Source of the DNA: Flavobacterium caeni
GTDB taxonomy: Bacteria; Bacteroidota; Bacteroidia; Flavobacteriales; Flavobacteriaceae
Assembly (NCBI RefSeq): GCF_900101895.1
Contig: NZ_FMVF01000008.1
Span: 170,479-212,930, forward strand
DNA length: 42,452 bases
Direction: 5' to 3'
The position numbers were made by a program, and so were the translations under genes. Below are positions 23,804 to 33,402 of this stretch, one piece after another; within the stretch, counting starts at the first letter, position 1, and every line of letters begins with the position of its first letter. Below the pieces are notes generated by a model that was not told where the DNA came from, ran no database searches, and worked only from the letters and a program-made list of their open reading frames with translations.

Positions 23804-25930
23804 CTACTTGTTGTTGTCGATAATGTACTGCAACACCTTTGTCATCAAATGCACGCGGTCCTTGCCCAATACGTTGTGTTTGTGCATCGGATACGGGAAA
23901 TAGTCAACTTGTTTGCCTGCCTCGACAAATTTCTTGACCAACGACAGGTTGTGTTGTTCCACCACCACATCGTCGCCCGTACCGTGAATCAAGAGTAATT
24001 TGCCCTTGAGGTCTTTGGCGTAGTTGAGTACGGCCGCCTCGTCGAATCCTTTTTGGTTTTCGGCAGGCGTATCCATATAGCGCTCGCCATACATGATTTC
24101 ATACCATTTCCAGTCGATGACCGGTCCGCCGGCGACGCCCACCTTGAACACATCGGGTTTGCGCAACATGAGCGATGTGGTCATGAATCCGCCATAGCTC
24201 CATCCGTGTACAGCCAAACGGTTGCCGTCTACATACGGAAGCGATTTCAGGTATTCAACGCCTTTGAGTTGGTCGTCCATTTCGTTTACACCGAGGTTGC
24301 GGTGAATCACTTTCTCGAACGCCGCGCCGCGTCCTTCAGAACCGCGGTTGTCTACCGTAAACACCAGATAGCCCTGTTCGGCCATCCAATACATCCACAA
24401 ATTGGCACCGTCCAGGTACGAATTGGTGATCATTTGCGCATGCGGACCGCCATAGACATACACCATGACGGGGTATTTTTTGGACGGGTCAAAATTGCTC
24501 GGTTTGATCAAACGCGTATACAGATCGGTCTTGCCGTCGGCGGCCTTGATGGTCTTGATTTCGGCCGTGCCCATGGCGTATCCCGCATATTTGTCGGCGC
24601 TTTCGAGCAGTGTTTTTGCTTTCAGGTTTTTGTCGTACAACAGTGATTTCGATTGGATCGAATGGCTCGAAAATTCATCAAAAATCCAGTTGCCGTCGGT
24701 AGAGATGGCCACGGTGTGCGTGCCTTCGTCCTTGGTGATGAGCGTTTGTTTGCCCTTCAAATCCACCTTGTAGGCGAGCGTATTGGTCGGGTTGGCCCCG
24801 GTTGCCGTGAAATAGATTTCGGTACCTGCGGGATTCGCGCCCAAAATGTCTTTCAGGATGAATTTGTTGGCCGTCAATTGTTTGATCAGCTTGCCTTCTA
24901 TCGAATAGTAATACAGGTTGTTGAAGCCGTCTTTTTCGCTGATCCAAACAAAATTATTCGATTTGGGCGATGGGAAAAACGCCGCATGCTCAGGCTCGAC
25001 CCATGTGCTCGCTTTTTCTTCGATCAACGTGCGTACAAACGCGCCCGATGTGGCATCGTACAAGTTCAAACGCATGTCGTTTTGGCCGCGGTTGAGCTCG
25101 GCGATGAGCACGTATTTTTCATCGGGCGTCCAGGAAACATTCGTCAAATAGTCATCTGCTGCGCCTTTGGGAGCGATAAAAACGGTTTGTTTGGTGGCCA
25201 GGTTGTAAATCCCTACACGTGGTTTTTCGCTTTTTTGCCCGATCATCGGGTACTTGATGTTCTCGAGTTTACCCGGGGTTTGTGTGATGTCGAGCAACGG
25301 ATAATCGGCCACTTCGCTTTGGTCCTTTTGGTAGAATGCGATCAAATTAGATTTCGGCGACCAGAAAATGCCCCCGTGGATGCCAAACTCGTTGCGTGCG
25401 ATCGCCTGGCCCGATACTACATCGGCATTCGCGTCGTCCGTGATGGCCACCTTGGCGCCGCCGTCGGTCCAATACAGGTTGTTCTTTTCGGTAAAGGCCA
25501 CCTTGGTCTTGGTCTTGTCGAAGGTGGCGTTTTCGGCCGCATCGCCCAAATCGGCGGCTTTCTTGCCCGTTTTTGATGTTCTGTTATATTCGTAGATTTT
25601 GTTTCCGCTTTGCAACACAAACGTGTCGGCGTCTTTCCAGTCGATGCCAAAGAACCCCTTGAAATCGGCTCCCGTGGCCTTGTTCAAATCGGCCAAGGCG
25701 ACCAGTTCGGTAGCGGCTGCATTGCCGGTGCTCGCGGTCATCAGCTTTCTGCCCGAATCGCCAAAGTACGTGTATTGGTTGGTGTTGGGGATCCACTGGA
25801 ATCCGAGCATCTTGTCGGCGCGAAAGGCCCTGTTTTGTTGCAGGACGCCATCTTCGAGCGTTATTTTTTTCTGCGCAAAGGCCGATAAACAAAAGAAAAA
25901 GCTGAGAACAGCCACCAGGTTTTTAGTCAT
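23804..25930 (-). CDS. Dipeptidyl peptidase IV-like S9 family serine peptidase
   Basis: A 708-residue secreted peptidase. The signal peptide MTKNLVAVLSFFFCLSAFAQ is followed by a beta-propeller (about 40-450) and a C-terminal alpha/beta-hydrolase domain. The catalytic Ser578 lies in GWSYGG, the Asp in HGTGDDVVVEQHN and the His in PYPMHKHNV, giving a complete triad. Such enzymes cut X-Pro or X-Ala dipeptides from peptide N-termini in the periplasm. The ATG at 25930 is chosen because the longer frame has no signal-peptide logic and spans the promoter. A TACCTTTG -7 box lies upstream; the gene is monocistronic. Confidence 0.92.
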   Translation of the reverse strand: MTKNLVAVLSFFFCLSAFAQKKITLEDGVLQQNRAFRADKMLGFQWIPNTNQYTYFGDSGRKLMTASTGNAAATELVALADLNKATGADFKGFFGIDWKDADTFVLQSGNKIYEYNRTSKTGKKAADLGDAAENATFDKTKTKVAFTEKNNLYWTDGGAKVAITDDANADVVSGQAIARNEFGIHGGIFWSPKSNLIAFYQKDQSEVADYPLLDITQTPGKLENIKYPMIGQKSEKPRVGIYNLATKQTVFIAPKGAADDYLTNVSWTPDEKYVLIAELNRGQNDMRLNLYDATSGAFVRTLIEEKASTWVEPEHAAFFPSPKSNNFVWISEKDGFNNLYYYSIEGKLIKQLTANKFILKDILGANPAGTEIYFTATGANPTNTLAYKVDLKGKQTLITKDEGTHTVAISTDGNWIFDEFSSHSIQSKSLLYDKNLKAKTLLESADKYAGYAMGTAEIKTIKAADGKTDLYTRLIKPSNFDPSKKYPVMVYVYGGPHAQMITNSYLDGANLWMYWMAEQGYLVFTVDNRGSEGRGAAFEKVIHRNLGVNEMDDQLKGVEYLKSLPYVDGNRLAVHGWSYGGFMTTSLMLRKPDVFKVGVAGGPVIDWKWYEIMYGERYMDTPAENQKGFDEAAVLNYAKDLKGKLLLIHGTGDDVVVEQHNLSLVKKFVEAGKQVDYFPYPMHKHNVLGKDRVHLMTKVLQYIIDNNK

Positions 25931-25953
25931 AATGTTGGTTTTTTTGAAAGAAA

Positions 25954-25961
25954 CAAAGGTA
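25954..25961 (-). promoter_or_regulatory. -7 box for the S9 peptidase
   Basis: TACCTTTG on the minus strand, a perfect match, 24 bases from the ATG at 25930. No -33 TTTG at standard spacing. Confidence 0.5.
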
Positions 25962-26023
25962 GTCAAATTAGGATGACAAACAGGGTGTTTGTCGGTACAT
26001 CGCGCGCTTTGTTACACAAAAAA

Positions 26024-27703
26024 TCACGCCGTATTTTCGTCGGACGGAACCTCGGACGTAGGCTCCTCGAGTTCGGCCAATGTGCGTTTGGCGTTCGCAA
26101 GCCGTATTTTTTTGTTCTTCTCGATCAGCGTATGCGTGGCCCAATGCTCGATCTTGTGGTGCATCGGGACCAAAACGGCCGCAATGCATACCATCGCGAG
26201 CAACATCAGCAACGTCGAGTGGTGCGTGATTTCGTGTAAAAACGGGTGCAGCAGCAAATTGATGAACTCAAATACGATCAACAACGTCAAGACCCCCACA
26301 AATTGGATCATCTTGGGTGTGGCCACGATGGTGTGGCTCACAAGCAGGAACACCACCACAAAAATCAAGATGCCCAACGCAATCAACGCATACTGGATGT
26401 TGCGTGTACGCTGCTCGGCCGCTTCTTTTTTGGCTTTGGCGATTTTTTCGTCGCGCACCTTCTTTTCGTAGGCGTATTTGAATTGCGTCCGGATGGCGGC
26501 CGTGCGGTTGTTGGTGTTGCGGATACTGTCGCGCATCTGGATGTAAAGGTCGTTCATGGCCAACGCGTCTTGCCATTGTCCTTTTGCCCGATACAGTTGC
26601 TGTAGGTTTTTGGCGGCGTCGCCCACATTGATCGGATAGCCGAGTTGTCGCGCCCATCCCAGCGAAAGATTGAATTGCTTTTCGGCCGCAGCAAAGTCGT
26701 CCATCGCGACAAATGTTTCGCCCAAAAGGTTGGTCACCACCGCCATGCCAAAGGTATCGCCAAGTCCTTGAAAATACCCGAGACTTTCGGTAAAAGCCTG
26801 TTGGGCCGCCACCATTTGGCCATCCCTTTTGTAGCGGTCACCGATGTTTTTCAAACTGTGCGCAATGCCCTGTTGGTCGCCAATTTCGCGCCGAATCGCC
26901 AGCGCTTTCTGGAAATAATCCAAGGCGGCTTCGCGTTTGCCCATTTGCTGTTCGAGCAACCCAAGGCTGTTCAACGAAGACGCGATCGAGTATTTGTTCC
27001 CCGTCTCGCGGTTGATTTTTGCCGCGCGCAGCAAGTATTCCTCGGCTTTTTGATACTCGTGCTGGTCTTTGTACACCACCGCGATGTTTTGCAGCGCCGT
27101 GGTGATGCCTTCGGGATTTTGCAATTCTTCCTCGATTTTAAGCTAACGTTCGTAATGGTCGAGCGCCTCGTCGATACGACCCTGTCCGGCATAAATCAAC
27201 CCGACGTTGTTCAACGACGATGCAATCCCGCTTTTGTCGCCTATCGATTTCTTGATGGCAAGGCTCTGTTGGTGCAGTCCGAGCGCCTCGATGATTTTGC
27301 CTTGGTCTTTGTAGATGGCCGCCAGGTTGTTCAGCACCGTGCCTTCTTCTTTTTTGTCGTTGGTTTTTCGGGCGATGGCCAGCGCCTTGCCGTAGTAGTC
27401 GAGCGCGGGTTGGATCTTGCCTTCTTGTTCGTACAAAAAGGCCAGCCAGCCGTAGGCGTTGAGCATCCCTTCGGCATAGTTTATTTTTTTCGAAAGCGTT
27501 TCGGCTTGGGCGGCATATTGGATGGCTACTGCCGGCGCGCCTGCATAACACGCTTCGGTCATCGCGATCAACGCCTTTGCGCGCTGCGTATCGGTCATCG
27601 GTTTTTGCAATACCTGCTTGAGCGAATCGATGCGTTTCACCGAATCGGTTTGCGCGGCCACAAAGCCACTACACCAAAAGAACAACATCAAAAAGTAGCG
27701 CAT
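26024..27703 (-). pseudogene. TPR protein with C-terminal membrane module, interrupted by in-frame amber
   Basis: Two open segments lie in the same frame and are separated by one TAG (27145-27143) at codon 187 of about 559. The sequence reads DHYER-stop-LKIEEELQNPEG, where TPR repeats usually have Y-E-R-S-L-K-I, so a single TCG to TAG change explains it. The upstream part has a signal peptide (MRYFLMLFFWCSGFVAAQ) and about four TPRs. The downstream part has further TPRs, then three hydrophobic segments with FEFINLLLHP, THHS and HHKIEHWAT, as in the intact gene at 12609. The second segment has only a TTG as an early start. It could be a real nonsense mutation, a suppressed codon or a sequencing error. 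It lies 48 bp downstream of cphA. Confidence 0.85.
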
Positions 27704-27711
27704 CGGCATCA

Positions 27712-27746
27712 CAAAAAAACAAAGGATGCCCCAAGGACATCCCTTT
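27712..27746 (-). terminator. Likely terminator after cphA
   Basis: On the minus strand GGATG-x9-CATCC with flanking AAAG and CTTT is followed by TTTGTTTTTTT. It lies between cphA and the TPR pseudogene. Confidence 0.6.
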
Positions 27747-27751
27747 TGCGT

Positions 27752-30376
27752 TTAAATCTCTCCTTGTTCGTTTTCCTTGTCGAGGTATTCCTGCACGATT
27801 TCGATGGCATTGGTCACCACGTCGCTGAGCGCGGTAATGAACGTACCTTCTTCGGCCGAGTTGATCGCGTGTTTGATCGCCTCGATTTCCTTGGTGATGA
27901 TTTCGTGCGTGACCGCGCGTCCCGATTCGGCGATGCCCTCGAGGATCAAGTCGATGATCTCCTGTTCGGTTCTGCCGCGCAGGTGTTTTTCCTGACGGAT
28001 GATGATGTGGTCGAACATGCGTCCGGCGATTTTCGCACATTCGCGGATGTCTTCGTCGCGGCGGTCGCCCACACCGGCAATGATGCCGATTTTCTTGGTC
28101 GCCTCTACGCTCGACAGATAATCCTCGACGGCACGATAGCCCGCCGGGTTGTGCGCAAAGTCGATCATGACCTTGAACTTCTTGAACTCGAAAATATTCA
28201 TACGGCCCGGTGTTTGCGCCACACTCGGTATAAACGTTTGCAACGACAGGCTGATGTCTTCGGTCTTGAAACCGTACAAGTAAGCGGCCAAGGTGGCGGC
28301 CAGTGCGTTGGCGATCATGAATTTGGCTTTTCCGCCCAAGGTGAGCGGTACATGCGTCGCGCGTTCGACACGGATTTTCCATTCGCCTTTTTTGACGGTG
28401 ATGAATCCGTTTTCATACACGGCGACGATCTTGCCCTCTTTCGATAATTTTTTGACAAACGGATTTTCCTCGTCCATCGAGAACCACGCAATGTTGCAGC
28501 TCAATTCGTCGGCGATCTTGCGGCAGTATTCGTCTTCGGCGTTCAAAATCGCCCAGCCGTCTTTCTTGACGGAACGTACCACCGTACTTTTGACGCGCGC
28601 CAAATCTTCGAGCGTATGGATGTCGTTCAAGCCCAAATGGTCTTCCTGGATGTTCGTGATCACGGCAATGTCGCAGCGGCTAAAACCAAGCCCCGCGCGT
28701 AAAATTCCGCCGCGCGCGGTTTCGAGCACCGCAAACTCGACCGTAGGATCTTTCAAAATGTATTCGGCCGACACCGGTCCGGTGGTATCGCCTTTTTCCA
28801 TCATGTGGTTCTGGATGTAAATGCCGTCCGAGGTCGTAAAACCTACTTTGTAGCCGTTGTTCTTGACGATGTGCGCCAGCAAACGCGTCGTGGTGGTCTT
28901 TCCGTTGGTACCCGTCACGGCGATGATCGGAATGCGGCTCGGCTTGCCCGGCGGATACAACATGTCGATCACGGGCGCGGCCACGTTTCTCGGCAATCCT
29001 TCGGATGGCGCAAGGTGCATCCTGAAACCAGGTGCTGCGTTGACCTCGAGGATGACGCCGCCGTTTTCCTTGAGCGGTTGCGTGAGGTTTTCGGCCATGA
29101 TGTCGATGCCGCACACGTCGAGCCCTATCACACGCGAGATGCGTTCGGCCAGGAAGATGTTTTCGGGGTGCATCATGTCGGTCACATCCACCGAAGTGCC
29201 GCCCGTAGACAAGTTAGCGGTCGATTTCAAATACACAATTTTGCCGCCCTTGGGCACGGTTTCGAGTGTATAGCCCAGCTTTTCGAGTAGGTCTTCGGTG
29301 TCGCGGTCTACCGTGATTTCGGTCAGTACGTTTTCGTGTCCGTAGCCACGGCGCGGATCTTTGTTGGTTTCGTCGATGAGCGTTTGGATCGAATCCTTGC
29401 CGTTGCCCACCACATGCGCAGGGACACGTTTGGCGGCCGCGACCAATTTGTTGTCGATGACCAACACACGGAAATCGAATCCGGTGATGAATTTCTCGAC
29501 GATGACACGTCTCGAGTATTTCTTGGCGAATTCCAAACCGGCCTTGGCGTCGTCCATGTTGGTCACATTGATCGACGCGCCCTTGCCGTGGTTGCCGTCG
29601 AGCGGTTTGATCACAATCGGGAAGCCAATCTTGGCGATGCAATTTTCCAAATCTTCCTCGTCTACGCAAATGCTGCCGCTGGCCACCGGAATCGAGTTCA
29701 TGTCGAGCATGCGTTTGGTCTCTTCCTTGTTGCAGGCGATGTCGACGGCGATGTTCGAAGTTTTACACGTAATAGTCGCTTGGAACCGCATCTGGTTGAC
29801 GCCGTAACCGAGCTGTACGAGCGAATTTGTCCCGAGACGGATCCACGGGATGTCGCGCGCCACGGCCTCTTCGACGATACTGCCCGTAGAAGGCCCGAGC
29901 CTGACGCGTTCGCGGATTTCGCGCATCTTTTGGATGTCGGCCTCCAAATCGTAATTGGTGCCTGCGATGAGCGCTTCGGCAATGGCCACGGCCGATTCGG
30001 CGGCAAACATCCCGACGTTTTCTTCGGTATAGCTGAACACCACATTGTACACGCCGGGCGTCTTGGTTTCGCGCGTGCGTCCGAATCCGGTTTCCATACC
30101 CGCGAGCGTTTGGATCTCGAGCGCAATGTGTTCGATCACATGGCCCATCCAGGTGCCGCGGTCGATACGCATAAAAAAACCGCCGCGTACCCCTTCGGAA
30201 CAACGGTGTTCGATCATGGTGGGGAACATGGCCTCGATGCGTTCGCGAAAGCCCGCAATCTTGTTGGTAGGGGATTGTTCCATTTCCTCGAGGTCGAGAC
30301 GCATCTGGATCAACTTCTTGCGTTGGACGCTCCAGATGTTCGGTCCGCGAAGCGCTTGTATTTTGAGTATTTTCAT
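27752..30376 (-). CDS. cphA: Cyanophycin synthetase
   Basis: An 874-residue protein, the normal length of CphA. It has an N-terminal domain (residues 1 to about 160), an ATP-grasp domain (about 210-480, with KPLDGNHGKGASINV and EVNAAPGFRMHLAPSEG) and a Mur-ligase-like domain (P-loop GTNGKTTTT near 490, ETARGGILRAGLGF, NIQEDHLGLND, HNPAGYRAVEDYL). It adds Asp to the backbone and Arg to each Asp side chain, each step using ATP, to make a nitrogen and carbon store. It is divergent from cphB and iaaA, which encode the matching degradation. A TTTG-N19-TATTTTAG promoter lies upstream. Confidence 0.96.
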   Translation of the reverse strand: MKILKIQALRGPNIWSVQRKKLIQMRLDLEEMEQSPTNKIAGFRERIEAMFPTMIEHRCSEGVRGGFFMRIDRGTWMGHVIEHIALEIQTLAGMETGFGRTRETKTPGVYNVVFSYTEENVGMFAAESAVAIAEALIAGTNYDLEADIQKMREIRERVRLGPSTGSIVEEAVARDIPWIRLGTNSLVQLGYGVNQMRFQATITCKTSNIAVDIACNKEETKRMLDMNSIPVASGSICVDEEDLENCIAKIGFPIVIKPLDGNHGKGASINVTNMDDAKAGLEFAKKYSRRVIVEKFITGFDFRVLVIDNKLVAAAKRVPAHVVGNGKDSIQTLIDETNKDPRRGYGHENVLTEITVDRDTEDLLEKLGYTLETVPKGGKIVYLKSTANLSTGGTSVDVTDMMHPENIFLAERISRVIGLDVCGIDIMAENLTQPLKENGGVILEVNAAPGFRMHLAPSEGLPRNVAAPVIDMLYPPGKPSRIPIIAVTGTNGKTTTTRLLAHIVKNNGYKVGFTTSDGIYIQNHMMEKGDTTGPVSAEYILKDPTVEFAVLETARGGILRAGLGFSRCDIAVITNIQEDHLGLNDIHTLEDLARVKSTVVRSVKKDGWAILNAEDEYCRKIADELSCNIAWFSMDEENPFVKKLSKEGKIVAVYENGFITVKKGEWKIRVERATHVPLTLGGKAKFMIANALAATLAAYLYGFKTEDISLSLQTFIPSVAQTPGRMNIFEFKKFKVMIDFAHNPAGYRAVEDYLSSVEATKKIGIIAGVGDRRDEDIRECAKIAGRMFDHIIIRQEKHLRGRTEQEIIDLILEGIAESGRAVTHEIITKEIEAIKHAINSAEEGTFITALSDVVTNAIEIVQEYLDKENEQGEI

Positions 30377-30427
30377 GAGATGGATTATTGTCAGTGTTTT
30401 TGTTAAAAGGTTGTTGGTATAGGTTGA

Positions 30428-30458
30428 CTAAAATAGATTTTTTGGCTGGTTTGTCAAA
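30428..30458 (-). promoter_or_regulatory. Promoter of cphA
   Basis: Minus strand TTTG (30458-30455), a 19-bp spacer and TATTTTAG (30435-30428). The -33 and spacing are ideal and the -7 box has one mismatch. The start codon is 52 bases downstream. Confidence 0.55.
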
Positions 30459-30585
30459 ATTTATTTCGTTTTTCAGAGAATTTTATGGCGATGGCAAACC
30501 AAGTGTGCACATACGTCCCACATCGCAACCCTGTATACTTCCCGATTCACGGCAAACCAATCGTTCGAATCGTATTAATAATGAA

Positions 30586-30614
30586 TTGATTACATCGAAA
30601 AACCTACATCTTTG
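30586..30614 (+). promoter_or_regulatory. Candidate promoter of cphB-iaaA
   Basis: TTG (30586-30588), 18 bp, then CATCTTTG (30607-30614): one mismatch in the -7 box and a spacer one base short. The leader would be about 75 bases. Confidence 0.35.
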
Positions 30615-30695
30615 GCCGTCTTGCGCGCGCAATTTGCCCATGTAAAAATCCTAATTTTCCTTGTCCAATGTAAAGTTTTGGTTATTTTTACGCCC

Positions 30696-31619
30696 ATGAA
30701 TATACAAGGAAAACTCATTATCATTGGGGGGGCGGTAGATAAAGGAAGTTTTACCGAAACCAACATCGACAAGAACGCGGCCAACAACCTCAATTTCTTT
30801 GAGACGGGCATTTTGAAGAGAATCCTCAACGAATCCAAACACCAAAACGATTCGCGCATCGAAGTAATCACCACCGCTTCGAAAATCCCGCGCGAAATAG
30901 GACCCGAATACGTCAAGGCGTTCGATTACCTTGGCGCAAACAATGTAGATGTATTGCACATCGAGCGACGCGAACAGGCTACCGATCCCGAGATCCTGGC
31001 GCGGTTGAAGATGGCCGACGTGGTCATCTTTACCGGCGGCGACCAGCTCAGACTCACATCTATTTTGGGCGGTACCGAGTTCCACGACATTTTGCTCGAC
31101 AAATACCACAACGAAGAATTCATCTATGCCGGTACGTCGGCGGGTGCCGCGGCGGCGTCGAACAGCATGATTTACCAGGGCTCGTCGAGCGAAGCATTGC
31201 TCAAGGGCGAAGTCAAGATCACCAGCGGGCTGGGGCTTATCGATGGCGTGATTATCGACACCCATTTCGTACAACGCGGCCGCATCGGGCGGTTGTTCCA
31301 GGCGGTTGTTGGCAATCCGAAAGTGCTTGGCATTGGGCTTGGTGAAGACACCGGGCTTTTGATCAAGAACAATTCCGAAATGGAAGCCATCGGCTCTGGA
31401 CTCGTCATTTTGGTCGACGGACGCGAGATCAAGGACACCAACCTGACGCAGGTCGAGCTCGGTCAGCCGATTTCGATCAACCACTTGGTGACCCACGTGA
31501 TGAGCATGAACGATACGTTCGATTTGAGCACGTTCAAGATGCGCATCCAATCGTCGCAGTACGCGCAGGAATTGCCTTTTACCAAGGAAGACGTCGATTC
31601 TGAAAAACGCGTCCGATGA
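30696..31619 (+). CDS. cphB: Cyanophycinase
   Basis: A 307-residue S51-family serine peptidase. GKLIIIGGAVDKG opens the fold, FTGGDQLRLTS lies near residue 112, and the nucleophile Ser148 lies in AGTSAGAAAAS; DTHFVQRGRIGR adds the conserved His region. It cuts cyanophycin to beta-Asp-Arg dipeptides. No signal peptide is visible, so it should act in the cytoplasm on stored polymer rather than as the secreted type. The ATG at 30696 fits the conserved start. Its stop overlaps the iaaA start by 4 bp (ATGA), a sign of translational coupling. Confidence 0.95.
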   Translation: MNIQGKLIIIGGAVDKGSFTETNIDKNAANNLNFFETGILKRILNESKHQNDSRIEVITTASKIPREIGPEYVKAFDYLGANNVDVLHIERREQATDPEILARLKMADVVIFTGGDQLRLTSILGGTEFHDILLDKYHNEEFIYAGTSAGAAAASNSMIYQGSSSEALLKGEVKITSGLGLIDGVIIDTHFVQRGRIGRLFQAVVGNPKVLGIGLGEDTGLLIKNNSEMEAIGSGLVILVDGREIKDTNLTQVELGQPISINHLVTHVMSMNDTFDLSTFKMRIQSSQYAQELPFTKEDVDSEKRVR

Positions 31620-32458
31620 AAGTGATCATCCACGGCGGCTTCTTCTCGGAATCCACCACCAACCACGAAACCAAGTTGGCCAAACAGCAGGCGCTCGAAC
31701 GTATCGCGCGTCAGGCCTACGTTTATCTTAAAACCCATTCGGCGGTAGAAACGGCGGTGTATGCCGTGTCGCTGCTGGAAGACGATGCGTTGTTCAACGC
31801 GGGCATCGGGTCGCAAATCCAAAGCGACGGCAAGATCCGTATGAGCGCGTCGCTCATGGACGGCACGACGCAAAAGATGAGCGGCGTGATCAACATAGAA
31901 GACGTCAAGAATCCGATTGAAGTAGCGTTGGTGTTGCAGGACAGCGAAGACCGCATCCTGGGCGGCCAGGGCGCGACCGATTTTGCACGCAAGTTAGGTT
32001 TCGGTTATTTCTCGACCGAAACCGAGCAACGCCGTGGCGAATACGAAGCCAAGAAAGCGGGCACCGGCGTAGGTACCGTTGGTTGTGTAGCCATCGACGA
32101 ACACGGACGCATCGCCGCTGCGACTTCGACGGGCGGTAAAGGCTTCGAAATTCCGGGACGCATCTCCGATTCTGCGACCGTTGCGGGCAATTACGCCAAC
32201 GCGTTTTGCGGCGTGAGCCTCACGGGTGTGGGCGAAGACATCGTAAGCGGTGCCGTCGCAGCCAAGATCGTGACGCGCGTGACCGATGGCATGACGCTCG
32301 GGCAGGCATTCGCCAAAACCTTCGACGAACTCAAACCTTTTGATGGCTTCGCGGGTGCCATCGCGATCGACCGGCACGGCAACATGTTCCACCAGGATTC
32401 GCATCCGAGCATGGTGTTCGGGAGTTTTGACGGATCGGTTTTCGAGACTTTTAAGTAG
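31616..32458 (+). CDS. iaaA: Isoaspartyl peptidase / L-asparaginase, T2 family
   Basis: A 280-residue Ntn-hydrolase. The self-cleavage site and nucleophile are Thr154 in GTGVGTVGCVAID. GRISDSATVAGNYAN, DALFNAGIGS and SLMDG match substrate-binding loops of the family. T2 enzymes hydrolyse beta-aspartyl dipeptides, and beside cphB the natural substrate is likely beta-Asp-Arg, yielding Asp and Arg. It is shorter than E. coli IaaA (about 320 residues). The start overlaps the cphB stop, and a strong 13-bp-stem terminator follows. Confidence 0.93.
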   Translation: MKVIIHGGFFSESTTNHETKLAKQQALERIARQAYVYLKTHSAVETAVYAVSLLEDDALFNAGIGSQIQSDGKIRMSASLMDGTTQKMSGVINIEDVKNPIEVALVLQDSEDRILGGQGATDFARKLGFGYFSTETEQRRGEYEAKKAGTGVGTVGCVAIDEHGRIAAATSTGGKGFEIPGRISDSATVAGNYANAFCGVSLTGVGEDIVSGAVAAKIVTRVTDGMTLGQAFAKTFDELKPFDGFAGAIAIDRHGNMFHQDSHPSMVFGSFDGSVFETFK

Positions 32459-32473
32459 AAAATACCAAATAGT

Positions 32474-32509
32474 AAAAAGCCATTGATTGTGAGGTCAATG
32501 GCTTTTTTT
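32474..32509. terminator. Terminator after iaaA, probably bidirectional
   Basis: A perfect 13-bp stem (AAAAAGCCATTGA with TCAATGGCTTTTT), 8-base loop and T-rich end. It lies between convergent iaaA and SDR genes. Confidence 0.9.
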
Positions 32510-32531
32510 ATGAAGAATACTACGGAAGCAA

Positions 32532-33290
32532 TCAGATGAATTGCCCACCCGATACTTCAATGCGTTGCGCATTGACCCAACGTGCGGCATCGGAGCACAA
32601 AAAGGCCACCACGCCGCCAATATCGTCGGGCAAGCCTACGCGGCCCAAAGCGGTTTGTGACGCGACAAAAGCATTGACATCGGCATTGTCGCGAACGTGT
32701 CCGCCGCCAAAGTCGGTCTCGATGGCACCGGGCGCGATGATGTTTGCGCGTATCCCGCGCGCACCCAATTCTTTTGCCTGGTACTTGGTTAGCGTTTCCA
32801 TGGCGCCTTTCATGGTGGCATAGGCCGAGTAGCCCGGCAGGCTAAAACGCGTCAATCCCGTAGAGACGTTTACGATGGACCCGCCGTCATTGAGCAGCGG
32901 CAGCGCTTTTTGGGTCAGGAAGAACGGTGCCTTGACGTGGATTTGGTGCAACGTATCGAAGTCGGCTTCGGTAAAGTTTGCAAAGGGCGCATAAAGGCCG
33001 ATGCCCGCATTGTTGACCAGAAAGTCGAAGGTGGACGTGTTGAATTTTTCGGCCAGTGTCGATTGGACATTCGCAAAGAAAGCATCGAACGATTTTGAAT
33101 CGGCGACATCGAGTTGCAACGCCGCCGCCTTGACGCCCAAGGATTGGATTTTGGCGACCACCGCATCGGCTTCGGAAGCCTTTTGATTGTACGTCAAGAG
33201 TACATCGGTTTGGTTTGCGGCCAAAGCCAGCGCCATATTTTTCCCGAGCCCACGGCTACCGCCGGTCACGAGTGCGATTTTGTTTTTCAT
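32532..33290 (-). CDS. SDR family oxidoreductase
   Basis: A 252-residue short-chain dehydrogenase/reductase. It has the nucleotide-binding TGGSRGLG near residue 9, the NNAG motif near 89, catalytic Ser in VSTGL and the Tyr/Lys pair in YATMK near 157, and the PGAIETDF tail motif. It most resembles the FabG-like group that uses NAD(P)H to reduce ketones; the substrate is unknown. It has a perfect TAACTTTG box upstream and lies beyond an 82-bp palindrome from an AraC gene. Confidence 0.9.
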   Translation of the reverse strand: MKNKIALVTGGSRGLGKNMALALAANQTDVLLTYNQKASEADAVVAKIQSLGVKAAALQLDVADSKSFDAFFANVQSTLAEKFNTSTFDFLVNNAGIGLYAPFANFTEADFDTLHQIHVKAPFFLTQKALPLLNDGGSIVNVSTGLTRFSLPGYSAYATMKGAMETLTKYQAKELGARGIRANIIAPGAIETDFGGGHVRDNADVNAFVASQTALGRVGLPDDIGGVVAFLCSDAARWVNAQRIEVSGGQFI

Positions 33291-33309
33291 GGTTGAAGAT
33301 TTAACACCA

Positions 33310-33317
33310 CAAAGTTA
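33310..33317 (-). promoter_or_regulatory. -7 box for the SDR gene
   Basis: TAACTTTG on the minus strand, perfect match, 20 bases from the ATG at 33290. The -33 region is only an AT-rich sequence. Confidence 0.5.
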
Positions 33318-33402
33318 GCGGCGTCTTGACCGTGAAAAATGGTGTACTCTTCAGAATTTACTAGCCCAGTGATGAAACCCCAGCGTCGTACCGGAACGTT
33401 AG

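Larger units (their letters stand above)
30377..30695. other. 319-bp divergent control region of the cyanophycin locus
   Basis: Separates cphA (minus) from cphB (plus). It holds the cphA promoter at 30428-30458 and a weaker candidate for cphB at 30586-30614. The rest shows no gene and no clear operator palindrome. Confidence 0.6.

Noticed and set aside
26645..28447. A 600-codon plus-strand open frame
   Set aside because: It is the antisense of cphA and the TPR gene. GC-rich codon use on the opposite strand keeps the frame open, and its translation has no recognisable domains.
30661..30690. TTG-N19-TATTTTTA ahead of cphB
   Set aside because: Initiation would fall on the ATG itself, leaving no leader. 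The candidate at 30586-30614 is preferred, though weak.
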